From: Enterobacter asburiae
Lineage (GTDB): Bacteria; Pseudomonadota; Gammaproteobacteria; Enterobacterales; Enterobacteriaceae
DNA length: 64,000 nt
Direction of reading: 5' to 3'
NCBI RefSeq assembly: GCF_024599655.1
Contig: NZ_CP102247.1
Location: 1,178,001-1,242,000 of the forward strand
Shown here: one piece after another, positions 18,723 to 30,763 of the stretch
How positions within the stretch are numbered: position 1 is the stretch's first letter
Layout of the letters: each line of letters begins with the position of its first letter
Notes under the pieces: generated by a model
The model's database searches: none
What the model saw: the letters and a program-made list of their open reading frames with translations, nothing else
What the model was told of the DNA's origin: nothing
Program-made: the position numbers and the translations under genes

Positions 18723-18807
18723 CCTTAAAGAACCTGCCTTTGTAGTGCTCACACAGATTGTCTGATGAAAAGTAAATAGCAAGGCGTCTTGCGATTGAGA
18801 CTTCAGT

Positions 18808-18883
18808 GTCCCCTTCGTCTAGAGGCCCAGGACACCGCCCTTTCACGGCGGTAACAGGGGTTCGAATCCCCTAGGGGACGCCA
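18808..18883 (+). tRNA. tRNA-Glu (anticodon TTC)
   Basis: The 76-nt gene folds as a cloverleaf: acceptor GTCCCCT paired with AGGGGAC, anticodon stem CCGCC/GGCGG with loop CTTTCAC (anticodon TTC at 18842-18844), T arm GGGGTTCGAATCCCC, and an encoded CCA end. A single tRNA-Glu in the 16S-23S spacer is the arrangement of E. coli rrnB, C, E and G. Confidence 0.99.
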
Positions 18884-18956
18884 CTTGCTGGTTCGTGAGT
18901 GAAAGTCACCTGCCTTAATATCTCAAAACTCATCTTCGGGTGACGTTTGAGATATT

Positions 18957-18968
18957 TGCTCTTTAAAA
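18957..18968 (+). promoter_or_regulatory. boxA site in the 16S-23S spacer
   Basis: TGCTCTTTAAAA, the usual second boxA upstream of 23S, renewing the antitermination complex. Confidence 0.8.
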
Positions 18969-19076
18969 ATCTGGATCAAGCTGAAAATTGAAACGACACA
19001 TCTTTAATGGTGTGTTCGAGTCTCTCAAATTTTCGCAAGTCGGTGATGAATCGAAAGAAACATCTTCGGGTTGTGA

Positions 19077-21982
<2,906 letters not shown>

Positions 21983-22050
21983 ACAACGCCGAAGCTGTTT
22001 CGGCGATGAGACGACGCATTCAACTCAGCTTGATACAGATTAACAGAATT

Positions 22051-22170
22051 TGCCTGGCGGCTTTAGCGCGGTGGTCCCACCTGACCCCATGCCGAACTCA
22101 GAAGTGAAACGCCGTAGCGCCGATGGTAGTGTGGGGTCTCCCCATGTGAGAGTAGGGAACTGCCAGGCAT
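22051..22170 (+). rRNA. rrf: 5S ribosomal RNA
   Basis: The 120-nt gene starts TGCCTGGCGGC and ends CTGCCAGGCAT, so its two ends pair. It includes the conserved CCGAACTCAGAAGTGAAACG loop. It lies 68 bp after 23S; there is no distal tRNA. Confidence 0.98.
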
Positions 22171-22180
22171 CAATTAGAAG

Positions 22181-22211
22181 AACCCCGTACCGAAAGGTGC
22201 GGGGTTTTTTG
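22181..22211 (+). terminator. rRNA operon terminator
   Basis: AACCCCGTACC, loop GAAA, GGTGCGGGGTT and six T in total, 10 bp after 5S. It contains one mismatch in the stem. Confidence 0.93.
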
Positions 22212-22219
22212 CTTTGTGC

Positions 22220-22270
22220 TTTCCCTCTCTGGCCTTTCTCTCTCTGGCCTTTCTCTCTCTGGCCTTTCTC
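22220..22270 (+). repeat. 15-bp pyrimidine-rich tandem repeat
   Basis: Three adjacent copies of TTTCTCTCTCTGGCC (the first reads TTTCCCTCTCTGGCC), followed by a partial fourth, TTTCTC. The tract lies between the rRNA terminator and kgtP, in the 237-bp stretch that otherwise holds only the A/T-rich kgtP promoter region. Confidence 0.95.
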
Positions 22271-22407
22271 TTAATCCCTTATCCTGCTAATGGAATGTGT
22301 GATCTCTGTCTCAATGTTATTTATAACAAAATTATAACATTTCATTCACGAGGTAATTGAGTCTCCTGGCTCAATACGCCGCTGTTTATGGCAGGAGCAT
22401 AATCACA

Positions 22408-23703
22408 ATGACAGAAAGTATTACATCAAACGGGACGCTGGCTAACAGTGATACCCGAAGAAGGGTATGGGCAATCGTCAGCGCCTCTTCAGGGAATCTG
22501 GTTGAATGGTTCGACTTTTACGTCTACTCATTCTGTTCACTCTACTTCGCACATATCTTCTTCCCCTCCGGCAACACCACGACACAACTGCTTCAAACGG
22601 CTGGGGTATTTGCCGCAGGATTCTTGATGCGACCCATCGGGGGCTGGCTGTTTGGCCGCATTGCGGATCGTCGCGGGCGTAAGGCTTCTATGCTGATCTC
22701 GGTGTGTATGATGTGCTTTGGCTCTCTGGTGATCGCCTGCTTACCCGGATACGAATCGATTGGTACCTGGGCACCGGCGCTACTTTTACTGGCCCGCTTA
22801 TTCCAGGGATTATCGGTGGGCGGTGAATACGGTACCAGTGCGACCTACATGAGTGAGATTGCATTGGAAGGCCGCAAAGGTTTTTACGCCTCATTCCAGT
22901 ACGTCACGCTGATTGGTGGTCAGCTGCTGGCCATTCTTGTGGTGGTGATCCTGCAGCAGATTCTGACGGACGCACAACTTCACGCCTGGGGTTGGCGAAT
23001 CCCCTTCGCGATGGGCGCTGTACTGGCAGTTGTCGCACTTTGGCTACGCCGTCAGTTAGATGAAACCTCTCAGAAGGAAGTCAGAACGCTGAAGGAGGCG
23101 GGAACATTCAAAGGGTTATGGCGTAACCGCAAAGCTTTCCTTATGGTGCTGGGCTTTACTGCGGGCGGCTCCCTTAGTTTCTACACGTTTACCACCTATA
23201 TGCAGAAGTACCTGGTGAACACCACCGGCATGCACGCAAACGTCGCCAGCGTAGTCATGACCGTGGCGCTGTTTGTCTTTATGCTCATACAACCCATTAT
23301 CGGTGCACTCTCGGATAAAATCGGTCGACGCACGTCGATGCTGATTTTTGGCGGGCTGTCGGCGTTATGTACCGTACCTATTCTGTCTGCCCTTCAGCAT
23401 GTGACTTCTCCGTATGCCGCGTTTGCGCTGGTGATGCTGGCGATGGTGATTGTCAGTTTCTATACCTCTATCAGCGGGATACTGAAAGCTGAAATGTTCC
23501 CGGCGCAGGTCCGCGCTTTAGGGGTAGGGCTCTCTTATGCGGTTGCTAATGCGCTATTTGGCGGATCGGCGGAGTACGTTGCGTTGTCGCTTAAATCATG
23601 GGGAAGTGAAACGACATTCTTCTGGTACGTAACGATAATGGGTGCACTGGCCTTTATTGTTTCCCTGATGCTGCATCGCAAAGGGAAAGGCATTCGACTT
23701 TAA
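22408..23703 (+). CDS. kgtP: Alpha-ketoglutarate:proton symporter KgtP
   Basis: KgtP imports 2-oxoglutarate with protons and belongs to the metabolite:H+ symporter branch of the major facilitator superfamily. The 431-residue product has twelve predicted helices, the MFS signature GGWLFGRIADRRGRK after helix 2 and the family segment RLFQGLSVGGEYGTSATYM. I chose the ATG at 22408 (MTESITSNG), which follows GCAGGAG; the upstream TTG at 22357 would add 17 residues with no counterpart in E. coli. It overlaps the convergent yfiM end by 4 bp. Confidence 0.97.
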   Translation: MTESITSNGTLANSDTRRRVWAIVSASSGNLVEWFDFYVYSFCSLYFAHIFFPSGNTTTQLLQTAGVFAAGFLMRPIGGWLFGRIADRRGRKASMLISVCMMCFGSLVIACLPGYESIGTWAPALLLLARLFQGLSVGGEYGTSATYMSEIALEGRKGFYASFQYVTLIGGQLLAILVVVILQQILTDAQLHAWGWRIPFAMGAVLAVVALWLRRQLDETSQKEVRTLKEAGTFKGLWRNRKAFLMVLGFTAGGSLSFYTFTTYMQKYLVNTTGMHANVASVVMTVALFVFMLIQPIIGALSDKIGRRTSMLIFGGLSALCTVPILSALQHVTSPYAAFALVMLAMVIVSFYTSISGILKAEMFPAQVRALGVGLSYAVANALFGGSAEYVALSLKSWGSETTFFWYVTIMGALAFIVSLMLHRKGKGIRL

Positions 23704-24026
23704 TAGCGCGCCATCTGCCACACGGCATAGCCGGTCGTTGCGCCGGCGACATCCCAGGCGAAATCTTTCCAGCTCCAGCCGCTCCCTGCGGGGCGGCTAT
23801 CCCAAAGTTCTTTTGATGCTCCAAGACCGACTGAGAACATCAACCCTATCGCCGCGCTACGATCCCGGCTGTATCCCTGATGCTGCGCATATTCATTACC
23901 GGCTGCGGATAACATCGCAGAAGCGAGGAAATGCTGTGCTTTATCCTGTCCGGACCAGCTATCGTTGGCCATATGGCTACAGCCGCTCAGAAAGAAGACG
24001 CTCAGTAACAGAGGAATACGCATCAA
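23700..24026 (-). CDS. yfiM: YfiM family lipoprotein
   Basis: The product (about 108 residues) has a lipoprotein signal with lipobox FFLSGC (Cys16) and a hydrophobic C-terminal part (DFAWDVAGATTGYAVW) with the QDKAQHFLASAMLSA motif shared by YfiM proteins. Function is unknown. Two Met codons begin the frame; either could be used. It lies downstream of pssA, separated by a terminator, and overlaps the end of kgtP by 4 bp. Confidence 0.88.
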   Translation of the reverse strand: MMRIPLLLSVFFLSGCSHMANDSWSGQDKAQHFLASAMLSAAGNEYAQHQGYSRDRSAAIGLMFSVGLGASKELWDSRPAGSGWSWKDFAWDVAGATTGYAVWQMARY

Positions 24027-24035
24027 CGGGCCCTA

Positions 24036-24061
24036 TAAAAAAGCCCTGCGGGTGGCAGGGC
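24036..24061 (-). terminator. Rho-independent terminator of pssA
   Basis: On the minus strand, GCCCTGC, loop CACCC, GCAGGGC and six T, 8 bp after the pssA stop. Confidence 0.88.
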
Positions 24062-24068
24062 CAGGAGA

Positions 24069-25424
24069 TTACAGAATACGGCTGATAAGTCGGTCGATAC
24101 GGATACGACGTAAGCGGCGGATAAGCTTGCGGACTTTCACCGGATAATCGGCAATGCTCTGCAGTTCGCGGTAATGATTAACCACAGTGGTATGTGTGCG
24201 AATCAGCTCCAGCTCACGCTCACGTTTTGCGGCTAACTCATGCTGCGGGTCATGAATCAGGATAGCGTTTTCCAGATCCAGTCGCCACGCGCGTGGGTTC
24301 AGGTTGTTACCGGTCAGCAGCATCCACTCATCGTCGACCCACATTCCTTTCAGATGGTAAGTGTTGTCTTCGTCTTTCCAGAGACGCACAACCAGCTGGT
24401 CAGTGTTTACGTAATACTGTAAACGGCTCAGGAAACGGCGCAGGTTAATCTCATAGAGATAAGGCAGTGCACCGATGATTTTGAACGGCTGATCTTCAGG
24501 AATGAAGAAGTCGTTTGCGGTTTTATCACCAACGATGATTTCCACTTTTTTACCGTCGCGCAGCAGCTGAATGATATTACGCACCAGCACGGCAGGGAGG
24601 TTGAAGTACGGCGTACAGATGGTGAGTTTCTGCTCCGCGCACGGCATCAGATGGAAAATCGTTTTGTTCAGCAGGCTCGATTTGCCGAGCCCTACCAGCG
24701 GGGTAACGGATAACTCTTCGTTGTTCGCATCACCCTGGAAATGATAGACCGCATCACGCAGCTCCTGGCGGAAGGCGCGAACATCGTTTTTGATTTCCGG
24801 GCTTTTAGGACGTTCGGGATCGTCAAGGCGATTAACACCGCGTCCATGGACCAGGTTTTTATCAACCCAGTTGAACATGATATCGGCCATCTGCGGATTA
24901 CGGATCAGATGGTAGCGGTCGTAGCGATATTTATCGAGCTGATGAAGGTAAACATCATTCAGACTTGCGCCGCTGTAAAGCACGCTGTCATCAATGATGA
25001 AGCCCTTGAAATGAAGTACGCCGAGCGCTTCACGGGTATTAACCGGGACGCCATAAACAGGCACATCAACGCCAGGATTTTCCTGCGCCGTGCGGCAATA
25101 CCAGTCGGCATTGGTGTTTGACGCGGCAGCGCCAATACGGCCACGCTGAGCGCGATGCCAGTCGACCAGCACGCGAACATCGAGTTCCGGGCGCTGACGT
25201 TTGGCTTCATAGAGCGCGTTCAGGATCGCGCGCCCGCCTTCATCCTGTTCAAGATACAGCGCCACAATGCAAATGCGTCGCGTGGCGCTGGCAATCTTTT
25301 CCAGAAGCGTCTCCCGAAAATGAGCGGGAGCGTAAAAGAACTCTACATCATCAACTGACTGAGAAATCTTCGGTAGTTGAGCAAGGTGTTGTTGATGTTT
25401 ATTACGCTTAAATTTTGACAACAT
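24069..25424 (-). CDS. pssA: CDP-diacylglycerol-serine O-phosphatidyltransferase PssA
   Basis: PssA makes phosphatidylserine from CDP-diacylglycerol and serine, the committed step to phosphatidylethanolamine. The 451-residue product belongs to the phospholipase D superfamily and has two HKD motifs, HFKGFIIDDSVLYSG near residue 133 and HLKGMWVDDEWMLLTGNN near 352. It ends in the basic stretch VRKLIRRLRRIRIDRLIS, consistent with peripheral membrane binding. I chose the ATG at 25424 (MLSKFKRNKH); the preceding GTG would add one residue. Confidence 0.97.
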   Translation of the reverse strand: MLSKFKRNKHQQHLAQLPKISQSVDDVEFFYAPAHFRETLLEKIASATRRICIVALYLEQDEGGRAILNALYEAKRQRPELDVRVLVDWHRAQRGRIGAAASNTNADWYCRTAQENPGVDVPVYGVPVNTREALGVLHFKGFIIDDSVLYSGASLNDVYLHQLDKYRYDRYHLIRNPQMADIMFNWVDKNLVHGRGVNRLDDPERPKSPEIKNDVRAFRQELRDAVYHFQGDANNEELSVTPLVGLGKSSLLNKTIFHLMPCAEQKLTICTPYFNLPAVLVRNIIQLLRDGKKVEIIVGDKTANDFFIPEDQPFKIIGALPYLYEINLRRFLSRLQYYVNTDQLVVRLWKDEDNTYHLKGMWVDDEWMLLTGNNLNPRAWRLDLENAILIHDPQHELAAKRERELELIRTHTTVVNHYRELQSIADYPVKVRKLIRRLRRIRIDRLISRIL

Positions 25425-25534
25425 CACAGTGCGTTTCTTCTCTGTTCATTGAAGGGTTGTCTGTACCATGCAAACAACATAAGCGGACAATGATACCACC
25501 AGTCCCGTCCAAAGTGGGTAACATTTCCAGTAGC

Positions 25535-28198
25535 TTACTCGCGTTTGTCTGCTGATGTCAGACCGAGGGACAAGGCCACAATACCTTCGTCCAGCTGAAT
25601 ATCAACGTCAAACCCAAGTTTTCGCGCCAGGGTCACCATACCGCGATTGTTAGGCATAGTAATGCCATTGAGGCGTAACAATCCGTGATCTCGCGTATAA
25701 CTGATGAGTTTTTCCAGCAGCCGTCTTCCCAGACCCAGGCCTTTAAGATCGGATCGCACCAGCACCGCAAACTCCGCATCGACGTTATCCGGGTCAGAAA
25801 TCGCACGCGTGACGCCGAGGATCTCATCCCCCTTATCGGAGCGACGAACGGCAACAAACGCCATTTCTCGATCGTAGTCGATCTGGGTCATATTGGCTAA
25901 ATCATCGTGGGTAAATTCGTTGATTTCGCTAAAATAGCGATAATAAAGATCCTCTTTCGTGACCTGAGAGATAAAGGCCCGCAGCTGGGGCTCATCTTCC
26001 GGCAGAATAGGGCGGAACAAGGCCCGTTCCCCATTCTTCATCTCAACCCACTCCTCCAGCTGCAGGGGATACGGACGGATTGCCAGACGGCTCTCTCTGT
26101 CTCCTTCGAATGGCGCGATATCCAGGGTCACGTCCAGCGCCGTAAATTCATTGCCGGAGGCGAGCAGCGGATGAATGTCCAGCCGCTGGATCTCAGCACA
26201 ATCCACAATCAGGTTAGACACCTGCACCAGGAACTGGCTTAACCCGGCAATATCAAGCGGACGCAGTGCGCTCCGGCCACGGATCTTTTTACTTTTAATC
26301 GCCTGGATGATCAGATAACGCGCCAGGTTCATGTTCAGCGGCGGTAAAGCGACCACGGCCTGCTCTTCCGGACGCCACTCAACGCCACCTTCCCCTAGCA
26401 TGATGAGCGGGCCAAAGACGGGGTCGTGTTCGACCACAACCCGTAATTCCTGAGCCCCAGCGCGGTTGGCCATGCTTTGCACCAGCAATCCGTGGATCCT
26501 TGCCTGCGGCCAGGCCATTTTGACCCGGTCGAAAATGGCATCAGCTGCCTGCTGCACCTCAGTCGCCGTACGCAGGTATAACATAACTCCCTGAACATCA
26601 GACTTATGCGGGATGTCCGGGGAGCGCAGCTTCAGGGCCACCGGATAGCCAATTTGCTCGGCAATATGCACGGCCTCAGCGCTGTCGCTGGCGATCCAGG
26701 TCGGCAGGGTTTGCATGCCGTAGCTGCCCAGAATGGGCTGAACCTCATGCGTATCAAGCGACGTCGCGCCTTCTTCAATGGCCTGCTGCAACAGCCGGTG
26801 AACGTCGACGGTGTTCGCCGTCAGATTCCCGGGCAAAGCCGGGGTCTCACGCAGCTGTTTCTGGTTGCGGCGATATTCCACCATATGCATGAACGCGGTG
26901 ATAGTGCCTTCCGGCGTGCGGTAGGTTGGCAGCCCGGCCTCGCTGAACAAGCGCCGCGCCTCCTGAGAGGAAAATTCACCGCACCAGTTGGTGAGCAGGG
27001 TGACATATTTGCCTCGTGGATGGTTGTGCACGGCGTCAATGAGCGCGCGCGCGCTTTCGCTGCCCGGTGCGACCGCGCTGGGGGAGTGGATAATCATCAG
27101 CGCATCAAAATCCTGACTATCCAGCAATATGGAAATCGCCCTGATATAGCGGTCGCTGCTGGCGTCATCGCGCAAATCAAGCGGATTGCCGGGCGTCACG
27201 CTGGTCGGAAGCGCTTCTTTCAGGCGCTGCAGCGTCTCTTCACTCAGCGTTGCCAGCTTGCCGAAGCGCCGCCAAAGCTCATCCAGCGCGAGCGCGGCAG
27301 GGGCTGCACCGTTACTGACAATCATTAATTTCTCACCGCGCAACGGGCGCATATGGCTTAACGTCTCAACGGCGGAAAAAAGCTCGTGCGTATCCTGCAC
27401 CCGCAGCAACCCCGCGCGCTGGATGGCGGCGTCCCATGCGGGATCCATGCCGGAATGCGAATGCAGCAAACGCTGTGCCGCAGGGCTTCGTCCGCTTTTG
27501 ATCACCAGGATCGGCTTGTTGCGCGAAGCGCTTCGAGAAGCCGAGACAAAACGACGCGCGTCGCTGAGGTGCTCAAGATAAAGCAGGATCGCACTGGTTT
27601 TGCCGTCGCGCGCCAGAAAATCCAGCAGTTCATCAACATCGATATCCAGGCTGTCGCCCAGGGCAATGAAGTAGGAGAATCCCATTTCACGCTGCTGCGC
27701 CCAGTCCAGGATGGTGTTCGATACCGCAGCTGACTGCGAGATAAACGCGAGTTTGCCTTTGCGGATTGGAACCGGGGAGAAACTGGCATTCAGCCCCTGC
27801 CAGGGGGCGAGCAGGCCCAGACTGTTTGGCCCAAGAATGCGCATTTGATAGCGGCTGGCGCAGGCCAGAAGCTCGGCTTTCTGTTCAGGGGGAGACGAGA
27901 GAATAATGCAGGTTTTACACCCCTTCTTGCCGAGTGATTCCAGCAGTTCCAGGTTACGCTTCGCGTTTGTACAGAGTACGGCAAGATCCGGCACGAAAGG
28001 CAGGCTTTGTACGTCAGGCCATGCAAGCACCCCCTGAACGGCTTTATAAGCCGGCGTGACGGGCATGACGGGGCCATTAAAACCCCCGGCCAGCAGGTTG
28101 CGCATCATCAGATAGCCAGCACGATCCGGTTTCATTGATGCGCCGATGACGGCAATGGATTTAGGACGAAGTAGCGCTTCTAACCCTCGCTGGCTCAT
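25535..28198 (-). CDS. patZ: Protein lysine acetyltransferase PatZ (Pat/YfiQ)
   Basis: PatZ acetylates lysines of proteins such as acetyl-CoA synthetase using acetyl-CoA, switching off their activity. The 887-residue product has an N-terminal CoA-binding and succinyl-CoA-synthetase-like region (LRPKSIAVIGASMKPDRAGY), an ATP-grasp-like part (VALKLRSPDIPHKSDVQG near 525) and a C-terminal GNAT domain from about 730 with the acetyl-CoA loop LKGLGLGRRLLEKL. I chose the ATG at 28198 (MSQRGLEALL); the upstream ATG at 28219 adds seven residues. It ends about 110 bp from pssA and starts 36 bp after tapT. Confidence 0.95.
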   Translation of the reverse strand: MSQRGLEALLRPKSIAVIGASMKPDRAGYLMMRNLLAGGFNGPVMPVTPAYKAVQGVLAWPDVQSLPFVPDLAVLCTNAKRNLELLESLGKKGCKTCIILSSPPEQKAELLACASRYQMRILGPNSLGLLAPWQGLNASFSPVPIRKGKLAFISQSAAVSNTILDWAQQREMGFSYFIALGDSLDIDVDELLDFLARDGKTSAILLYLEHLSDARRFVSASRSASRNKPILVIKSGRSPAAQRLLHSHSGMDPAWDAAIQRAGLLRVQDTHELFSAVETLSHMRPLRGEKLMIVSNGAAPAALALDELWRRFGKLATLSEETLQRLKEALPTSVTPGNPLDLRDDASSDRYIRAISILLDSQDFDALMIIHSPSAVAPGSESARALIDAVHNHPRGKYVTLLTNWCGEFSSQEARRLFSEAGLPTYRTPEGTITAFMHMVEYRRNQKQLRETPALPGNLTANTVDVHRLLQQAIEEGATSLDTHEVQPILGSYGMQTLPTWIASDSAEAVHIAEQIGYPVALKLRSPDIPHKSDVQGVMLYLRTATEVQQAADAIFDRVKMAWPQARIHGLLVQSMANRAGAQELRVVVEHDPVFGPLIMLGEGGVEWRPEEQAVVALPPLNMNLARYLIIQAIKSKKIRGRSALRPLDIAGLSQFLVQVSNLIVDCAEIQRLDIHPLLASGNEFTALDVTLDIAPFEGDRESRLAIRPYPLQLEEWVEMKNGERALFRPILPEDEPQLRAFISQVTKEDLYYRYFSEINEFTHDDLANMTQIDYDREMAFVAVRRSDKGDEILGVTRAISDPDNVDAEFAVLVRSDLKGLGLGRRLLEKLISYTRDHGLLRLNGITMPNNRGMVTLARKLGFDVDIQLDEGIVALSLGLTSADKRE

Positions 28199-28233
28199 GC
28201 AGGCCTCCTGTGAATGCAAGCGACCTGATGATT

Positions 28234-28932
28234 TTAAACGCTTTCTGGCTCGAGTGCTGTGACGCTGCCCTTATGAACGGTTTTTCCCGCCAGATAGCGC
28301 TCCCGGAAGCATGAGAAATGGTCGCCAAGAGCCCCTGCAGCAGCGGTATCTCCCGCTAAATCCAGAAGCGCAATGGCCACTTCGGCGGTGCAGTACTGCC
28401 CGTCAGCATGCGCTTCACGCAGGCGGTAGGCGGAGACGCGGGAAAGATCGACAGAAATCACCGGCAGCGCGTCGAGATAGGGGCTTTTGCGAAACATTTT
28501 CCGCGCTTCGGTCCAGGTACCGTCCAGCATAATAAACAGCGGTGGTTTACCGGATGGCGGCACGGAAAGCACCTGGCGATCCACGCCTGCATATAACGCG
28601 GGGAAAACGACCATCGGCTGATAGTCCTTGCTTGCCACTAAATCGAGCAGGGCCTGAGGTGGCTCCGTACGGGACCACTGAAACGCGGCCGTATCCGGCA
28701 GAATATCGGCGATAAGACGCCCCGTATTGCTGGGTTTCATCGGCTCGGTATCGAACATGACCAGACAAAAACGGCTCTCCGCCGTACTCGGAGCCAGCGT
28801 CTCGCACAGGCAAACCTTCAGCGGCAGCAGGCAGCGCTGACAGCGGCGAATACGGTTGCCTCGGGCGAGGAACGGTCGGGTGGCGCGCGCAAGGCGTTCG
28901 GCGCGTAATTTTAGGACAGCGTTATCAGTCAT
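28234..28932 (-). CDS. tapT: tRNA-uridine aminocarboxypropyltransferase TapT (YfiP)
   Basis: TapT transfers the aminocarboxypropyl group of S-adenosylmethionine to uridine 47 of tRNAs (acp3U47), which stabilises tRNA at high temperature. The 232-residue product has the DTW-domain signature in MLDGTWTEARKMFRKS and a cysteine cluster near the N-terminus (CQRCLLPLKVCLCE) typical of the family. It precedes patZ by about 36 bp on the same strand and is probably co-transcribed. Confidence 0.92.
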   Translation of the reverse strand: MTDNAVLKLRAERLARATRPFLARGNRIRRCQRCLLPLKVCLCETLAPSTAESRFCLVMFDTEPMKPSNTGRLIADILPDTAAFQWSRTEPPQALLDLVASKDYQPMVVFPALYAGVDRQVLSVPPSGKPPLFIMLDGTWTEARKMFRKSPYLDALPVISVDLSRVSAYRLREAHADGQYCTAEVAIALLDLAGDTAAAGALGDHFSCFRERYLAGKTVHKGSVTALEPESV

Positions 28933-29001
28933 GGGCGAAATGCAGGAAAAACACTATTTTCGCAGAGGCGGGAGCGGGGCACAAGGTGTGCCCCGTGAAT
29001 G

Positions 29002-29421
29002 TTACAGCGACTCGTTTAACCAGCTTTCAAAAGGCGCTTTTGGAACCGCACCGTTGAGCATATCGATCACTTCGCCATTTTTGAAAATCATAATGGTCGG
29101 GATGCTGCGAATACGAAAACGCGCGCTCAGTTCGGGTTCGGCTTCGGTATTGACCTTAACGAACCGCATTTTTCCGCTGCGCTCTTCGGCCACATCTTCG
29201 AAGATCGGCGCGAAGCTACGGCATGGGCCGCACCATGGCGCCCAGAAATCGATCACAACAGGAAGATCGTCCTTGAGGAGTTTGTCCAGCGTAGCACCCG
29301 TCGCGTTAATGACATCGCCATCAAATAATTCATGGCCACAACGTCCGCATTTCGCACCATCTTCCATCCGATCGTCCGGAATGCGATTAAGAGCCTGACA
29401 GTTGGCACATACGGTATTCAT
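29002..29421 (-). CDS. trxC: Thioredoxin 2
   Basis: TrxC is a zinc-containing thioredoxin that reduces disulphides and is induced by oxidative stress through OxyR in E. coli. The 139-residue product has an N-terminal zinc finger made of two CxxC pairs (CANC, CGRC) and the active site FWAPWCGPCRSF. A GC hairpin (28975-28995) follows the gene but lacks a T run. No OxyR site was identified with confidence upstream. Confidence 0.97.
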   Translation of the reverse strand: MNTVCANCQALNRIPDDRMEDGAKCGRCGHELFDGDVINATGATLDKLLKDDLPVVIDFWAPWCGPCRSFAPIFEDVAEERSGKMRFVKVNTEAEPELSARFRIRSIPTIMIFKNGEVIDMLNGAVPKAPFESWLNESL

Positions 29422-29625
29422 AACTAACCTCTGATAGAGCCGTGGGACAGCGGCAGAACGCCGATAATGTTTCTAATATGTTACATATTATCAATGAGCC
29501 TGTTTGAAACAACAATGCGTTTTATTCAATGAGAACAATAGTCACAGGCTTTTGTACGAAATTATGGCTATGCGCTGGCACATCGGGTAATCTGCGCGCT
29601 TCGCGCAGCGCTGGTGGAGAAAAGC

Positions 29626-30756
29626 ATGAACGACGAAATGAAAAACAAAAGCGGCAAGGTCAAAGTGATGTATGTCCGCAGTGATGATGACTCTGATAAA
29701 CGCACCCAAAATCCGCGTACCGGAAAAGGTGGCGGGCGTCCGGCGTCTTCTCGTGCAGACGGTGGCCGTCGCCCCGCCCGCGATGACAAAAATACCCGCG
29801 GTGATGACCGCAAACGTGACGATCGCAAACGCGATGACCGTCCGCGTTCCGACCGCCCACGCAGTGACCGTCCACGCGACGATCGTCCGCGTGATGACTT
29901 CTCACGCGATAACGCCTCCCCGTGGCGCACCGTTTCTCGTGCCCCTGGCGATGAGACGCCGGAAAAAGCCGATCACGGCGGTATCAGCGGTAAAAGCTTT
30001 ATCGACCCGGAAGTGCTGCGCCGTCAGCGCGCAGAAGAGACCCGCGTGTATGGCGAGAACGCCTGCCAGGCGCTGTTCCAGAGCCGTCCTGAGTGTATCG
30101 TCCGTGCCTGGTTTATCCAGAGCGTGACTCCGCGCTTTAAAGAAGCGCTGCGCTGGATGGCCGCGAACCGTAAAGCCTACCACGTCGTGGATGATGCCGA
30201 GCTGACCAAAGCGTCCGGTACTGAACACCACGGCGGCGTCTGCTTCCTGATCAAAAAACGTAATGGCACGACCGTGCAGCATTGGGTCAGCCAGGCGGAT
30301 GCCGATGACTGCGTGCTGGCGCTGGAAGACGTGGGCAACCCGCACAACCTGGGCGCAATGATGCGCAGCTGCGCGCACTTTGGCGTGAAAGGCGTGCTGC
30401 TGCAGGATGCCGCGCTGCTGGAATCCGGTGCCGCGATCCGTACTGCGGAAGGCGGAGCTGAGCACGTACAGCCGATCACCGGCGACAGCGTTCTGGATGC
30501 CCTTGAGCAGTTCCGTAAAGCGGGCTATTCCATCGTGACTACCTCGAGCCATGCCGGTACGCCGCTGTTTAAAGCGACGCTGCCGCGTAAAATGGTGCTG
30601 GTATTAGGTCAGGAACGCGATGGTCTGTCTGACGCGGCGCTCTCCAGTGCGGATCTGAGCGTCTCTATCGACGGGACAGGTAATGTGGAAAGTCTGAACG
30701 TATCCGTTGCGACCGGCGTACTGCTGGCCGAGTGGTGGCGTCAGAACAAGGCATAA
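29626..30756 (+). CDS. yfiF: SpoU-family (TrmH-type) RNA methyltransferase YfiF
   Basis: The 376-residue product has a basic, low-complexity N-terminus, an L30e-like substrate-binding domain (ENACQALFQSRPECIVRAWF) and a SPOUT catalytic domain with the TrmH motifs NPHNLGAMMRSCAHFG, VLVLGQERDGL and SLNVSVATGVLLAEWW. The RNA target is not known to me. I chose the ATG at 29626 (MNDEMKNKSG) after TGGAGAAAAGC; the ATG-type start at 29614 would cover the ribosome-binding site. It is about 31 residues longer than E. coli YfiF because of a charged pentapeptide repeat near residues 60-94, described separately. Confidence 0.92.
   Translation: MNDEMKNKSGKVKVMYVRSDDDSDKRTQNPRTGKGGGRPASSRADGGRRPARDDKNTRGDDRKRDDRKRDDRPRSDRPRSDRPRDDRPRDDFSRDNASPWRTVSRAPGDETPEKADHGGISGKSFIDPEVLRRQRAEETRVYGENACQALFQSRPECIVRAWFIQSVTPRFKEALRWMAANRKAYHVVDDAELTKASGTEHHGGVCFLIKKRNGTTVQHWVSQADADDCVLALEDVGNPHNLGAMMRSCAHFGVKGVLLQDAALLESGAAIRTAEGGAEHVQPITGDSVLDALEQFRKAGYSIVTTSSHAGTPLFKATLPRKMVLVLGQERDGLSDAALSSADLSVSIDGTGNVESLNVSVATGVLLAEWWRQNKA
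29803..29907 (+). repeat. 15-bp in-frame repeat tract in yfiF (Asp-Asp-Arg-Lys/Pro-Arg)
   Basis: Seven 15-bp units, for example GATGACCGCAAACGT, GACGATCGCAAACGC, GATGACCGTCCGCGT, encode DDRKR, DDRKR, DDRPR, SDRPR, SDRPR, DDRPR, DDFSR. The synonymous differences between units suggest the tract is not newly expanded. Confidence 0.95.
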
Positions 30757-30763
30757 GCCTCTT

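Noticed and set aside
22220..22270. Tandem repeat considered as a CRISPR remnant
   Set aside because: Units of 15 bp are directly adjacent, with no spacers and no cas genes in the window.
29568..29930. Minus-strand frame rich in SRGRS / RGRS repeats
   Set aside because: It is the reverse reading of the repeat tract in yfiF, not an RS-domain protein.
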